Counted from the first letter of the stretch, positions 45,654 to 55,936 are shown. The stretch: 64,000 nucleotides of DNA from Latilactobacillus graminis DSM 20719 (GCF_001436415.1 NZ_AYZB01000005.1:92039-156038); one strand, 5' to 3'. Numbers and translations: made by a program. Notes: generated from the sequence alone by a model not told the origin.

Positions 45654-47939
45654 TTACGATAATGTAATTTTTTGTTCTGCTTCAGTTAACGTGATCTTTT
45701 CCACTGTATCTTTTTCATGAATAAATAAAATAGGTGGATTATTTAGAACTTGAGTATTAATTGTATATTCATTACCATGACGTCCGATAGTAATAAGACC
45801 GATTTTTTTACCATGGTTATCGACGACTGGTTGGTCGTGAGTACCGTTAGTCATTTGGAAGAGATGTAACTCAGGTGCATTTAAATAGTCATAGTTAGCA
45901 TGCTTTGCTTCAGGATTCATCAGCAGGATACTATTCTCCCGTGCTAATAAGGGGAGGTTGAGATAGTCATACTGTTCATTAATCCATTGACCATTATCTT
46001 GAATATCATAATATTGATTTGTTAGGATATTTGTCCATTGACCACCGGGTAAGTAATATTTAACAGAACCTTGTTCATTAAATATTGGGGCAACCATTAA
46101 ATTATTCCCAAGCATGTATTGAGTATCAAGTCGATAACTGTTCTCATCTTCTGGGAATTCCATAAATACTGGGCGCATTAGAGGAACGCCTGATTTATGA
46201 GTATCAACTGCTGCATTATATAAATATGGCATTAATGCTAATTTATTTTTAACAAATTTACGAGTAACATCGACTGCCTCATCATCATAATTCCAAGGAA
46301 CACGGTATTCAATATTACCATGGTAGCGACTATGGGAGGAAAGAAGACCAAATTGTGTCCAACGTTTGTAAATATCAGCTGTTGCATTGTCTTCAAAGCC
46401 GCCAATGTCATGACTCCAGAAACCAAAACCAGAAAGTAAGAAGGATAGACCACCACGTAGTGAATCGGCCATAGATGTATAACGAGAAAGGTTATCACCA
46501 CCCCAGTGAACAGGAAATTTTTGCGATCCAACTGTTGCGGAACGTGCAAACAGTACAGCTTCGTCTTTACCTTTCTTTTCTAAAATAACATCAAAGACAG
46601 CTTTGTTATATTGATAAGTGTAGAAGTTATGCATTTTTTCGGGATCAGAACCATCGAAGTAGACAGCGTCTTCTGTAGGGATTCTTTCACCAAAGTCGGT
46701 CTTGAATGCATCAACTCCCATATCCATGAGCTCACGCAAATAATCTTTGTACCATTCAACAGCCTTTGGATTTGTAAAATCTACGATGCCTTGACCAGCT
46801 TGCCATAAATCCCATTGCCAAACATTTCCATCGCTGTGTTTAATAAAGTATCCCTTTTCTTGACCAATTTTAAATAGACGTGATTTTTGTGCAATATATG
46901 GATTTAACCATACACATACCTTTAAATCTTTATCATGGATTCTCTTCAACATTCCTTTGGGATCAGGAAATTGTTCTTTGTCCCATTCAAAACTTGTCCA
47001 TTCAAATCCTTTCATCCAAAAACAATCAAAATGAAATACATCTAATGGAATATCACGTTCTTGCATACCGTCAATAAATTTCATAACAGTTTCTTCACTA
47101 TAATCTGTTGTAAATGAAGTTGAAAGCCATAGTCCGAATGACCATGCGGGTGGAAGAGCAGGTTTACCAGTTAAGGTTGTATAGTTTTCTAATATTTCTT
47201 TAGGGGTTGGTCCATAAATGACGAAGTATTCTAATGATTCACCGGAAACGCTGAATTGTACTCTTGAAACATTTTCTGAAGCAATTTCATAAGAAACGTT
47301 TTCTGGGTGATTTACGAAAACACCATAACCTTTATTGGTTAGATAAAATGGGATGTTTTTGTATGATTGTTCACTACCTGTGCCACCATCTTTATTCCAA
47401 ATATCGACTGTTTGACCGTTCTTGATAAATGGTGTAAAACGTTCGCCGAGCCCGTAAACCATTTCTCCAATATCCAAAGAGAGTTGTTCACGCATATAGT
47501 GTTTGCTAGTGTTGTGATCTGTGATTTCACCCTGGGCACCGTATTCGGATTTAGTAATTGTTTTTTCATTTACAGTAAAATCAATTTTAAAATCCTTTTT
47601 ATTTAATGGGAAGTTTGCTGTTAATTCACCAGATTTAACGGATAATTGGTCGTCATGAATCTTAGTTTCCAGTTTTTGTTCTTGATCATTGATTTCAAAA
47701 TTGGGACCGGTTGGTAATTTATCAAAATGAGTTATTTTAATACCAATAATGTTTTTTTGTGGAGAAGTTACCTTAATAGTGGACATTCCGAGATTTAATG
47801 TATCACCCCGGTCGTTAATTTTCTTATAAGGTGAATAAAGTGTGACATCTTTGTCTTTCACCTCATAGTCATAAACTTCTTGTGGGTTATTAATTTCTAG
47901 CCCATCACGTGTTAACCAATAACCATTTGTAAATTTCAT
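45654..47939 (-). CDS. xylQ: Alpha-xylosidase, GH31 family (XylQ/YicI-like)
   Basis: A 761-residue GH31 enzyme. The catalytic nucleophile region reads VDAFKTDFGERIP (about residue 417), the FGER variant typical of YicI-type alpha-xylosidases rather than alpha-glucosidases. The WSFGLWLSTSFTTDY and DVFHFDCFWMKGFEW stretches also match YicI. It removes alpha-xylose from isoprimeverose and xyloglucan fragments. No signal peptide, so intracellular. It is divergent from xylP; in L. pentosus xylQ follows xylP in one direction. Promoter TTGACT-17-TACAAT on the minus strand, with an operator-like repeat between promoter and ATG. Confidence 0.92.
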   Translation of the reverse strand: MKFTNGYWLTRDGLEINNPQEVYDYEVKDKDVTLYSPYKKINDRGDTLNLGMSTIKVTSPQKNIIGIKITHFDKLPTGPNFEINDQEQKLETKIHDDQLSVKSGELTANFPLNKKDFKIDFTVNEKTITKSEYGAQGEITDHNTSKHYMREQLSLDIGEMVYGLGERFTPFIKNGQTVDIWNKDGGTGSEQSYKNIPFYLTNKGYGVFVNHPENVSYEIASENVSRVQFSVSGESLEYFVIYGPTPKEILENYTTLTGKPALPPAWSFGLWLSTSFTTDYSEETVMKFIDGMQERDIPLDVFHFDCFWMKGFEWTSFEWDKEQFPDPKGMLKRIHDKDLKVCVWLNPYIAQKSRLFKIGQEKGYFIKHSDGNVWQWDLWQAGQGIVDFTNPKAVEWYKDYLRELMDMGVDAFKTDFGERIPTEDAVYFDGSDPEKMHNFYTYQYNKAVFDVILEKKGKDEAVLFARSATVGSQKFPVHWGGDNLSRYTSMADSLRGGLSFLLSGFGFWSHDIGGFEDNATADIYKRWTQFGLLSSHSRYHGNIEYRVPWNYDDEAVDVTRKFVKNKLALMPYLYNAAVDTHKSGVPLMRPVFMEFPEDENSYRLDTQYMLGNNLMVAPIFNEQGSVKYYLPGGQWTNILTNQYYDIQDNGQWINEQYDYLNLPLLARENSILLMNPEAKHANYDYLNAPELHLFQMTNGTHDQPVVDNHGKKIGLITIGRHGNEYTINTQVLNNPPILFIHEKDTVEKITLTEAEQKITLS

Positions 47940-47960
47940 AATATGTTAACCTCCATTCAA

Positions 47961-47978
47961 TTTGTAAATAAAACTAAC
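47961..47978. repeat. xyl operator-like repeat, copy 1 (xylQ side)
   Basis: TTTGTAAATAAAACTAAC, identical to copy 2 at 48082-48099; the match continues as NAAC. It lies just downstream of the xylQ transcription start and upstream of its ribosome site. On the minus strand it reads GTTAGTTTTATTTACAAA, similar to the TTAGTTTGTT half-site of XylR operators. Confidence 0.75.
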
Positions 47979-47994
47979 GAACCTTACGTGATGC

Positions 47995-48023
47995 ATTGTA
48001 AACGAATTCAAATCTTTAGTCAA
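47995..48023 (-). promoter_or_regulatory. Promoter of xylQ
   Basis: Minus-strand TTGACT (48018-48023), 17-base spacer, TACAAT (47995-48000). Confidence 0.75.
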
Positions 48024-48040
48024 GGGTAATTTAAAATAAA

Positions 48041-48055
48041 AGAAAGCGCTTGACA
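48041..48055. promoter_or_regulatory. Candidate cre in the xyl intergenic region
   Basis: AGAAAGCGCTTGACA contains the core GAAAGCGCTT of CcpA sites and overlaps the -35 box of xylP, where CcpA binding would block transcription. The right half deviates from consensus. Confidence 0.5.
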
Positions 48056-48078
48056 AAAATAACATTAAGGAGGATTAT
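48050..48078 (+). promoter_or_regulatory. Promoter of xylP-xylR-xylA
   Basis: TTGACA (48050-48055), 17-base spacer, GATTAT (48073-48078). The operator-like repeat follows at 48082. Confidence 0.65.
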
Positions 48079-48081
48079 GTG

Positions 48082-48099
48082 TTTGTAAATAAAACTAAC
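48082..48099. repeat. xyl operator-like repeat, copy 2 (xylP side)
   Basis: Second exact copy of the 18-mer at 47961-47978, 121 bp away in the same orientation. With the preceding G it forms an imperfect dyad GTTTGT...ACTAAC. It sits at the presumed start of xylP transcription, fit for repression by the ROK protein XylR. Confidence 0.75.
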
Positions 48100-48138
48100 C
48101 AACTTCATTTTTATATTAATTAGAAAAGGGTGAAACAT

Positions 48139-49500
48139 ATGCAAATGCCAAATTTAGTGCCATGGAAAGAACGTATTAGTTATGCTGTTAGTGATTTTGC
48201 GTGCAACCTAGCTTTTCAAATGGTAGGGACTTATTTAATGTATTTCTACACTGATGTCTTCGGAATTACTGCAGCAGCAGTCGGAACGTTATTCTTGGTA
48301 GCAAGAATCGTCGATGCAGTAGATGGACCGTTCTGGGGAATTATGATTGATCATACACATACTAGATGGGGGAAGAGTAGACCATACTTCTTATGGTTTG
48401 CAATTCCATTTGCTGTATTTTGTGTACTATGTTTTACGACGCCAGATATTAGTATGTCGGGGAAAATTGTTTGGGCATACATTACTTACATTGGCGTAGA
48501 CATTCTTTACTCAGCTGTTAACATTCCCATTACATCTATTTTGCCAAGTTTAACTAATAATCCTAATGAACGTGTTACATTAAGTACAATTCGCCAATTT
48601 TTTGGGACTGCTGGGGCGACTATCGTTACGGTTGCGGCATTACCAATGGTCAAAGCATTTGGTCAAGGAAATGAACAAAAGGGATTCTTTTGGAGTGTCT
48701 TGTTATTGGCCACAATAGCAGCTATTTTATTACTAATTACATTTGCAAATACTAAAGAAAGAATTCAAACAAAATCTTCAAAAAAATCTATTCCAGTTAA
48801 AGAATCGTTGAAGGCACTAAAAAAGAATTGGCCATGGGCAATTGTAATTTTCATTAATTTTGTATATTGGTTAGGAATGCAAACTAAATCTCAAGTAACA
48901 GTTTACTTTTTTAAATATAATATGCACAATGCGGGCTTAGCATCATTTATTTTAGGATTACAAATTGTTGCGTTACTTGCTGTAGTTATAACACCAATGA
49001 CGGCCAAGAAAATTGGTAAGAGAAATACGATGCTTCTTGGTATGGCTTTAGCAATAGTTGGACAATTAATTTTAAGTGTGGGAGCGCATGCACTTAGTGT
49101 TCCAATTATTGTTGTTGCAACAATCGTTGGCTATTTAGGAACTGGTTTTGTTTCAGGGCTTATCGCGGTTATGTTAGCCGATTCAGTTGATTATGGCGAA
49201 TGGAAAAATGGTGTTCGTGCAGAAGGTATTGTGACATCATTCTCAAGCTTTAGCGCCAAATTAGGTATGGGAATTGGTGGTGCGATTACAGGGGCTATCT
49301 TAAGTATGGGCGATTATGTCGCAAATGCTTCTCAATCTGCTGGAGCTTTAAAGGCGATTGAAGCTAATTATATCTGGGTTCCAATAATTGGGTTTGGTTT
49401 ATCAGCTATTGCTTTGATATTCTATAAAGTAGATAATGTTGAAACAAAGATGCAAAATGATCTAGAATTAAAACATTCGAAAGAAAATAGCGAAGAATGA
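48139..49500 (+). CDS. xylP: GPH-family xyloside (isoprimeverose) symporter XylP
   Basis: A 453-residue, about 12-helix carrier of the glycoside-pentoside-hexuronide:cation symporter family; the family pattern is seen in VDAVDGPFWGIMIDHTHTRWGKSRPY near residue 55 and SVDYGEWKNGVRAEG near residue 350. L. pentosus XylP imports isoprimeverose; the neighbouring alpha-xylosidase and XylR support that here. No IIA domain is fused. ATG 48139 lies 8 bases after AAAAGGG; GTG 48130 is inside the ribosome site. xylR follows after 23 bp. Confidence 0.88.
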   Translation: MQMPNLVPWKERISYAVSDFACNLAFQMVGTYLMYFYTDVFGITAAAVGTLFLVARIVDAVDGPFWGIMIDHTHTRWGKSRPYFLWFAIPFAVFCVLCFTTPDISMSGKIVWAYITYIGVDILYSAVNIPITSILPSLTNNPNERVTLSTIRQFFGTAGATIVTVAALPMVKAFGQGNEQKGFFWSVLLLATIAAILLLITFANTKERIQTKSSKKSIPVKESLKALKKNWPWAIVIFINFVYWLGMQTKSQVTVYFFKYNMHNAGLASFILGLQIVALLAVVITPMTAKKIGKRNTMLLGMALAIVGQLILSVGAHALSVPIIVVATIVGYLGTGFVSGLIAVMLADSVDYGEWKNGVRAEGIVTSFSSFSAKLGMGIGGAITGAILSMGDYVANASQSAGALKAIEANYIWVPIIGFGLSAIALIFYKVDNVETKMQNDLELKHSKENSEE

Positions 49501-49523
49501 GTTCGTCAATGGAGTGAAATATA

Positions 49524-50687
49524 ATGGTAATTCATAAGGCAATGATGCGGTCAGCAAATGAGAAATCTGTTTTACAAGCGGTATATGCTGCTGAATTAAT
49601 TTCAAAGAGTGAAATTGCAAGACAGGTGGAACTAAATAAGGTGACGGTTTCGCAGATTGCTAACAAATTTTTGGAAACTGGATTACTAAAAGAGGTCGGT
49701 GAAGGGACAAGCACCCAACAAGGTGGACGTAAGCCCTCGTTGTTAGAAATAAATAAGGAATATGGGTTTATTGTTAGTGTTGACCTAGGATATAAGATGG
49801 TATCTCTAATGACGATGTCTATTAATGGTGAAAAACTTGTTAGTCTGGATATTCGGGTGGCTAATAATCAGATTAATGAAATGCTAACAGTAATAATGAA
49901 TTTTATTGATGAGCAGAAAGAAAAACAGGAAAGTAACCTATTGGGGATTTCTGTTGCGATTCATGGGATTGTAAAGCACAATAAAATTCGTTATTCGCCC
50001 TTTATTGATATGCAAAATATAAATCTTGAGAAGGTCTTGAAGTACAAATATGATGTTCCGATTCTATTAGAAAATGAAGCTAATCTGACAGCAATATATG
50101 AACGTGATTTTAGTACAGGTAATATTCAAAATGCGGTTAGTATTAGTATTCATAAAGGAATAGGTGCGGGTATCATTATTGAAGGAAAACTACATCGTGG
50201 TCATAATGGTGAGGCTGGTGAGATTGGACAGACTGTTATTTTTGATCGTCAGGGATCTTCATTATTGAATGATAATAAAATAGAAGACTATTGTTCCCAA
50301 GATGCTGTTTTGGAGCACATAAAAAAAGCAAAGAAATTGGAATATATCAATCTGCCTTTAGTTAAACAAATGTACGAAAATCAAGATAAAGTTGTTTTAG
50401 AAATTCTTGATAATTTTTGCTTAGATATCAGCCGATTAGTAAACAATGTAATCGTCTCGTTTGATCCAGATGTTGTTTTTATGAATGCCAATATATTAAA
50501 AGAGATACCTAATCTGTTAATTAAAATACGTACTCCGTTTGAAAAGGGGACGTTAAAAAACACACCAATAATCTTGAGTAATAATGTTGAGTATTCAACA
50601 TTGTATGGTGGATGTGCACAAATAATAATTAAAGTCTTAGGGTTAACAGATTTAAAACTAAAATTTATGGTAAAAGAGGAGATCTAA
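49524..50687 (+). CDS. xylR: Xylose repressor XylR (ROK family)
   Basis: 387 residues. N-terminal winged helix ([24 protein letters not shown], about 27-50), then the ROK sugar-binding/kinase-like fold with [15 protein letters not shown] near residue 87 and the [13 protein letters not shown] motif near residue 228. In lactobacilli and bacilli this protein represses xyl genes and releases DNA on binding xylose. It overlaps none of its neighbours but stops 2 bp before xylA, and is in the operon it would control. Confidence 0.92.
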   Translation: MVIHKAMMRSANEKSVLQAVYAAELISKSEIARQVELNKVTVSQIANKFLETGLLKEVGEGTSTQQGGRKPSLLEINKEYGFIVSVDLGYKMVSLMTMSINGEKLVSLDIRVANNQINEMLTVIMNFIDEQKEKQESNLLGISVAIHGIVKHNKIRYSPFIDMQNINLEKVLKYKYDVPILLENEANLTAIYERDFSTGNIQNAVSISIHKGIGAGIIIEGKLHRGHNGEAGEIGQTVIFDRQGSSLLNDNKIEDYCSQDAVLEHIKKAKKLEYINLPLVKQMYENQDKVVLEILDNFCLDISRLVNNVIVSFDPDVVFMNANILKEIPNLLIKIRTPFEKGTLKNTPIILSNNVEYSTLYGGCAQIIIKVLGLTDLKLKFMVKEEI

Positions 50688-50689
50688 GC

Positions 50690-52030
50690 ATGACATTATT
50701 TAATCAAGAAAGAATGGTTTATGTAGGCAATGAAAAAGGCTTGAAAGCTGGTAATGGTTTTCACTATTACAATCCAGATCAAGTTGTTAACGGTAAAAAA
50801 ATGAGTGAATGGCTAAAATTCTCTGTGGCTTATTGGCATACAATGGATCAAAGATTGGTTGACCCATTTGGAGATGGGACTGCACAACGGCCATGGGATA
50901 ATATTGAAGATCCAATGGAACAAGCTTTAGCAAAGGTTGACTATTTATTTGAATTCTTAGATAAAATGAATGTCGAATACTTTGCTTTTCACGATCGCGA
51001 TTTAGCACCTGAAGGGAACACATTGCGTGAAACGAATCAGAACTTAGACATTGTGGTTGATAAGATTGTTGCTAAAATGCAAGAAACGGGTAAGAAAGTT
51101 TTATGGAATACATCAAGTCTTTTCACAAACCCACGTTTTGTTGCTGGGGGTGCAACGGCCCCATTTGCTGATATTTTTGCTTATTCAGCTGCTCAGATTA
51201 AACATTCACTGGAAATTGCTAAACGTGTTAACTCAGAATCATACGTTTTCTGGGGTGGTCGTGAAGGTTACGAATCATTATTGAACACTGATATGAAGTT
51301 AGAACAAGACCACATTGCGAAATTCTTCCGCTTGGCAAAAGATTATGCAAATGAAATTGGTTATACAGGTCAATTCTTGTTAGAACCTAAACCAAAAGAA
51401 CCTACGTCACATCAATATGATACTGATGCTGCAACAACCATTGCTTTCTTGAAGACTTATGGTCTTGAAAAAGACTTCAAGTTAAACCTTGAAGGTAACC
51501 ATGCATACTTAGCGGGACATACGTATGAACATGAAGTGCGGGTTGCGCGTGATGCTGGATTGTTGGGTTCACTAGATGCTAATATGGGTGATAAATTAAT
51601 TGGTTGGGATATTGATGAATTCCCTAATGATATTTATGAAGCAACATTAGTTATGTATGAAATGTTGAAAAATGGTGGTTTACCAACTGGTGGGTTGAAC
51701 TTTGATTCTAAACCACGTCGTCAATCATTTGATATGCAAGATTTGTTCTTCGCACATGCAGCAGGGATGGACACTTATGCAGCTGGATTGTTGGTTGCCA
51801 ATAAATTAATCGAGGATCGGGTTTTTGAAGATGTACTTGATGACCGTTATAGTTCATTTAAGACCGGGATTGGTGCAGATTTTGAAGCTGGTAAAGTCAC
51901 CTTCAAGGATTTCGAAAACTATATTATTGACAAGCCACAATCAGAATTGATTGCTGCAACCAAATCAGGTCATCTGGAACAATTAAAATCAACACTCAAT
52001 AATTACATCTACACTGTTTTGGGTCGCTAA
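50690..52030 (+). CDS. xylA: Xylose isomerase
   Basis: A 446-residue class II xylose isomerase converting xylose to xylulose. Active-site stretches: [12 protein letters not shown] near residue 100, [13 protein letters not shown] near residue 184, [16 protein letters not shown] near residue 228 and [17 protein letters not shown] near residue 266, with the metal ligands in their usual places. AGAGGAG site before the ATG. A long hairpin follows its stop before xylB. Confidence 0.97.
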   Translation: MTLFNQERMVYVGNEKGLKAGNGFHYYNPDQVVNGKKMSEWLKFSVAYWHTMDQRLVDPFGDGTAQRPWDNIEDPMEQALAKVDYLFEFLDKMNVEYFAFHDRDLAPEGNTLRETNQNLDIVVDKIVAKMQETGKKVLWNTSSLFTNPRFVAGGATAPFADIFAYSAAQIKHSLEIAKRVNSESYVFWGGREGYESLLNTDMKLEQDHIAKFFRLAKDYANEIGYTGQFLLEPKPKEPTSHQYDTDAATTIAFLKTYGLEKDFKLNLEGNHAYLAGHTYEHEVRVARDAGLLGSLDANMGDKLIGWDIDEFPNDIYEATLVMYEMLKNGGLPTGGLNFDSKPRRQSFDMQDLFFAHAAGMDTYAAGLLVANKLIEDRVFEDVLDDRYSSFKTGIGADFEAGKVTFKDFENYIIDKPQSELIAATKSGHLEQLKSTLNNYIYTVLGR

Positions 52031-52075
52031 TTAAAAAAGCGCGCGAGTCAATAGATAATTAGAGTTAGATATTAA

Positions 52076-52116
52076 GACGGGGCTGAGACAAAATGACTTT
52101 TGTCCTGGTCCCGTTT
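52076..52116 (+). terminator. Hairpin between xylA and xylB
   Basis: GACGGGGCTGAGACAAAA pairs with TTTTGTCCTGGTCCCGTTT across TGAC, with three G-T pairs and one mismatch, then T-rich sequence. It probably reduces read-through into xylB or protects the xylA 3' end. Similar GGGGCTG-AGACA hairpins recur in lactobacilli (from memory). Confidence 0.7.
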
Positions 52117-52152
52117 ATTTGTTAGGTTAAAAATTAGAGAGAGGGTTATTTT

Positions 52153-53661
52153 ATGAGCTACGTATTAGGCGTCGATTTAGGGACGAGTTCGGTTAAAGTT
52201 TCTGCAGTTGATAAAACTGGGATGATTGTTGCCCAACAAAGTTATAATTATCCATTATCCCAACCCAAGCCGGGGTATAGTGAACAAAATCCAGAAGATT
52301 GGGTAACCGCCACGACAGTCGCAATTGATCGATTAATTTTAAAAGACGGGTTAAAACCAGCTGAAATCGAAGGGATTAGTTATTCAGGGCAAATGCATGG
52401 ATTGGTATTATTGGATCAAAATAATCAAGTATTGCGGCCGGCTATTTTATGGAATGACACCCGAACAACAAGTCAATGTGAAGAAATTCTAGATGTGATG
52501 GGTCAAGCGTTTATTGATATTACGCGGAATGTGCCATTAGAAGGGTTCACGTTACCTAAGATTTTATGGGTTAAAGAAAATGAACCCCAAATTTTTAGTA
52601 AAGTTCAAACAATTTTACTGCCTAAGGATTATCTACGGTATCGAATGACCGGTAAAATTGCGATGGAATACTCAGATGCAGCTGGGACGGTTATGCTGGA
52701 TGAAAATCAAAAAGAGTGGAGTACTGTGATTGCGGCGAAGTTTGATTTACCAATTAGTATTTTTCCACCACTTATTGAGTCAATCGGTTTAGCTGGGAAT
52801 ATTAGCGACTCTTATGCCACTTTCTCTGGATTATTAACGTCAACTCAAGTGTTCGGTGGAGCTGCAGATAATGCGGCAGGTGCCATTGGTGCTGGGATAC
52901 TTGCGCCTAACATGGTCATGTCTTCAATTGGGACATCCGGTGTTGTATTAAAATATGAAGATGACACCTCAGTAGATTATAATGGTGGGCTTCATTTCTT
53001 TAACCATGCCATTCCAGACAAATATTATACAATGGGGGTAACGTTGGCTGCTGGTTATAGCTTATCCTGGTTTAAGAAAAATTTTGCACCAGAATTAAGC
53101 TTTAATGATTTTGTTGCCGATGCAGCCGGGTCAACAGTCGGAGCAAATGGTCTTTTATTTACGCCCTACATTGTTGGCGAGCGTACGCCTTATCCAGATG
53201 GCGATATTCGTGGTAGTTTTATCGGTATTGATGGGACTCATACAAGAAAAGATTTCACGCGGGCAGTAATGGAAGGGATTATCTTCTCGTTTGCAGATAT
53301 TATGGCGATCTTTGCAGATAAAGGTAGTGATTTTGATACTGTTGTTTCAATTGGCGGTGGCGCTAAAAGCTCAACTTGGCTGCAGATTCAAGCAGATATT
53401 TTTAATAAGAAAGTCATTACTTTGCAAAATGAACAAGGCCCAGGGATGGGAGCTGCAATGATTGCCGCAGTTGGAGTTGGTTGGTTTGATAATCTGCAAG
53501 CATGCGCGCAAGCATTTGTTAACTACGGTCAAACTTATACACCTAATCCGCAACATGTTAAGCAATATCAAACGTTACACAAGTTATATAAGCAAGTTTA
53601 CGGCCAGACAGCTACTATTAGTCATGCACTACTCGCTTATCGACGGGAAACACTAGCGTAA
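52153..53661 (+). CDS. xylB: Xylulokinase
   Basis: A 502-residue FGGY kinase phosphorylating D-xylulose. N-terminal [18 protein letters not shown], catalytic [11 protein letters not shown] near residue 78, [14 protein letters not shown] near residue 236 and [16 protein letters not shown] near residue 400. Product xylulose 5-phosphate enters the phosphoketolase or pentose phosphate route. No promoter is obvious, so it relies on read-through past the hairpin at 52076-52116 or on a weak promoter. AGAGGG site. Confidence 0.96.
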   Translation: MSYVLGVDLGTSSVKVSAVDKTGMIVAQQSYNYPLSQPKPGYSEQNPEDWVTATTVAIDRLILKDGLKPAEIEGISYSGQMHGLVLLDQNNQVLRPAILWNDTRTTSQCEEILDVMGQAFIDITRNVPLEGFTLPKILWVKENEPQIFSKVQTILLPKDYLRYRMTGKIAMEYSDAAGTVMLDENQKEWSTVIAAKFDLPISIFPPLIESIGLAGNISDSYATFSGLLTSTQVFGGAADNAAGAIGAGILAPNMVMSSIGTSGVVLKYEDDTSVDYNGGLHFFNHAIPDKYYTMGVTLAAGYSLSWFKKNFAPELSFNDFVADAAGSTVGANGLLFTPYIVGERTPYPDGDIRGSFIGIDGTHTRKDFTRAVMEGIIFSFADIMAIFADKGSDFDTVVSIGGGAKSSTWLQIQADIFNKKVITLQNEQGPGMGAAMIAAVGVGWFDNLQACAQAFVNYGQTYTPNPQHVKQYQTLHKLYKQVYGQTATISHALLAYRRETLA

Positions 53662-53667
53662 TTTTTT

Positions 53668-53705
53668 AAGTGTTGGCAATCTAATGATTGTTAGCACTTT
53701 TTTTA
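53668..53705 (+). terminator. Terminator after xylB
   Basis: AAGTGTTGGCAATC pairs with GATTGTTAGCACTT (14 bp with three G-T pairs), followed by a T run. End of the xyl region. Confidence 0.88.
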
Positions 53706-53732
53706 TAAATCAAATCAACTTTATTCTATATT

Positions 53733-53760
53733 TTGGTTCCTCCTCAACATGCGTTATACT
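53733..53760 (+). promoter_or_regulatory. Promoter of topB
   Basis: TTGGTT (53733-53738), 16-base spacer, TATACT (53755-53760), 46 bp before the topB start. Confidence 0.6.
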
Positions 53761-53806
53761 ATTAGTCAGTAACTAATTTAATCAATTGAATTAAGAGGAA
53801 TTTTAA

Positions 53807-55882
53807 ATGAGTAAAAAACTAGTCATTACGGAAAAGCCAAGCGTTGCTAAAGAGCTAGCTAAAGTTCTGGGAACCAATCAGAAAACTAAAACTTATTTTG
53901 AAGGCGATCAGTACGTCATCACATGGGCGTTTGGGCATCTTTTATCGCTACAATTACCAGAAGATATCAAAAAAGAATGGCAACAATGGCGTTTGGAAGA
54001 TTTGCCGATTATTCCGAAACATATCGGTCTAAAACCGTTGCCTAAAACAGGTGGGCAATTAAAGGCCATCAGTCATCTAGCAAACCGCAAGGATATTTCA
54101 GGCGCAGTAATCGCGACTGATTCGGGGCGTGAAGGAGAAGCTGTTGCGCGTTATATTTTAGAATGGATTAAATTCGATAAGCCAGTTGAACGGCTCTGGA
54201 TTTCATCACAAACAACCAAGGCGATTAAAGCCGGGTTTGCAAACTTAAAACCAGCTAAGCAGTTTGATAACTTGTACGCTTCAGCGCTTGCGCGGGGCCA
54301 TGCGGATTGGTTGATTGGCTTGAACGTCACGCGGGCTTTAACCACCAAGTATGAAGATAACTTGTCAGCGGGTCGGGTGCAAACACCAACATTAGCTTTT
54401 GTGAACGAAACGGCGCAACAAATTAACCGTTTTAAACCGCAAACCTACTATACGATTCACCTGACGGTCGATCAACAACAAGCTGCCTTACAATTAGCAA
54501 ACCCGCAAAGTATTAAGACGCGCCAAGCAGCCGACGAGCTAGTTGCACAACTCCAACAAGCGAAGGGGCAAGTTGTCAGTGTCAAAACAACGCAAAAATC
54601 ACAGGTGGCGCCTTTACCATATGATTTAACGGAACTGCAACAAGTGGCCAATGCAAAGTATGGCTTATCGGCGAAAAAGACGCTGTCCTTAATTCAAGCA
54701 TTGTATGAAATTCATAAAGTCGTCAGTTATCCACGGACGGATTCGAAATATCTCTCAACAGATATTGAGGAGACTCTGAAAGAACGTTTATCGGCATTGG
54801 TCAAATTTGATCCACGCGCTAAGCAATACTTGGGGCAAGGCAGTCAGGTTAAACAAAAAGCGGTCTTTAATGATGGCAAAGTAACGGATCACTATGCTTT
54901 AATTCCGACTGAAGAACCAGTCCGTGCCGAAAAACTATCAACGGATGAACTGCGGATGTATCGCTTAATCGTTGAACGCTTCTTAGGACTATTTGCCGAT
55001 CCTTATGTGACAGCCGTTACGAAAGCCGCTGTTAAGTTTGGCGAACAAATCTTTACGTTTAAGCAAACAAAAGTCGTGCAACAAGGTTGGCATGCTACCG
55101 ACAAAGAAGGCCAACTAACCGCAACGGTTGACTGGCAAGAAGGGATGGCAGTTCGCGCCAATTTTGCGGTTAAAGAACAATTGACGACCCCCCCTAAGCC
55201 ATTGACTGAAGGGACGTTGCTCGGGAAGATGGAACACTACGGTTTGGGAACGCCAGCCACCCGTGCGGAAATCATCGAAAAATTAGTCCGTAGTGAACTC
55301 TTAGAACGGCAAGGCCATGCTTTAGCAGTAACACCAAAAGGTCAGCAACTTTTGCAATTGGTTAATCAGACGTTAGTTTCACCAGAATTGACTGGGAAAT
55401 GGGAACAATCACTTGAAGCGATTGCCAAAGGCCAAGAAAATCCGAAGGCGTTCATCACTGAAATCGAGGGGGCAACTAAGACCTTGGTTAGTGAAATTAA
55501 AAAGAGCGAGACAAAATACCGTGATTTTGCAGTGACAAATAAGAAATGTCCGGAATGTGATCATCCGTTAAAAGAACGGAATACGCGTGACGGCAAGTTT
55601 TATGTCTGCACAAATTGTCATTATCGGCGCCGAAAAGATCCGAAGGTTTCCAATCATCGTTGCCCACAATGTCACAAGAAAATGGTGATTATTGAAGGAC
55701 AAGGTGGCGCGTACTTCCGGTGTCTTAATGATGGGACAACGGAAAAGATGCTTGATAAAAAAGACCGTAAGAAGAAAATCTCTAAACATGAAGAGCGTCG
55801 CTTGATTCAAAAAGTGAACCAAGCAGATGAGCCAGCGGAAAGTCCATTAGCCGCTGCATTGCGTAAGGCAATGGAAAAATAA
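53807..55882 (+). CDS. topB: DNA topoisomerase III
   Basis: A 691-residue type IA topoisomerase. Toprim domain with VITEKPSVAKELAKVLG at the start and ATDSGREGEAVARYI near residue 104; active-site Tyr in VVSYPRTDSKYLS near residue 306; GLGTPATRAEIIEKLV near residue 482; and a C-terminal zinc-ribbon region with CPECDHP, CTNCHYR and CPQCHKK. It decatenates DNA. Single gene with its own promoter and terminator. Confidence 0.95.
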   Translation: MSKKLVITEKPSVAKELAKVLGTNQKTKTYFEGDQYVITWAFGHLLSLQLPEDIKKEWQQWRLEDLPIIPKHIGLKPLPKTGGQLKAISHLANRKDISGAVIATDSGREGEAVARYILEWIKFDKPVERLWISSQTTKAIKAGFANLKPAKQFDNLYASALARGHADWLIGLNVTRALTTKYEDNLSAGRVQTPTLAFVNETAQQINRFKPQTYYTIHLTVDQQQAALQLANPQSIKTRQAADELVAQLQQAKGQVVSVKTTQKSQVAPLPYDLTELQQVANAKYGLSAKKTLSLIQALYEIHKVVSYPRTDSKYLSTDIEETLKERLSALVKFDPRAKQYLGQGSQVKQKAVFNDGKVTDHYALIPTEEPVRAEKLSTDELRMYRLIVERFLGLFADPYVTAVTKAAVKFGEQIFTFKQTKVVQQGWHATDKEGQLTATVDWQEGMAVRANFAVKEQLTTPPKPLTEGTLLGKMEHYGLGTPATRAEIIEKLVRSELLERQGHALAVTPKGQQLLQLVNQTLVSPELTGKWEQSLEAIAKGQENPKAFITEIEGATKTLVSEIKKSETKYRDFAVTNKKCPECDHPLKERNTRDGKFYVCTNCHYRRRKDPKVSNHRCPQCHKKMVIIEGQGGAYFRCLNDGTTEKMLDKKDRKKKISKHEERRLIQKVNQADEPAESPLAAALRKAMEK

Positions 55883-55888
55883 GCTAGC

Positions 55889-55934
55889 AAAAGAGGTATC
55901 AACTAGAATTATTCTGGTTGATACCTCTTTTTTT
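55889..55934. terminator. Bidirectional terminator between topB and the nuclease
   Basis: AAAAGAGGTATCAACTAG pairs with CTGGTTGATACCTCTTTT, at least 15 bp, one G-T pair, followed by Ts. The convergent nuclease gene ends at 55937. Confidence 0.92.
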
Positions 55935-55936
55935 GT

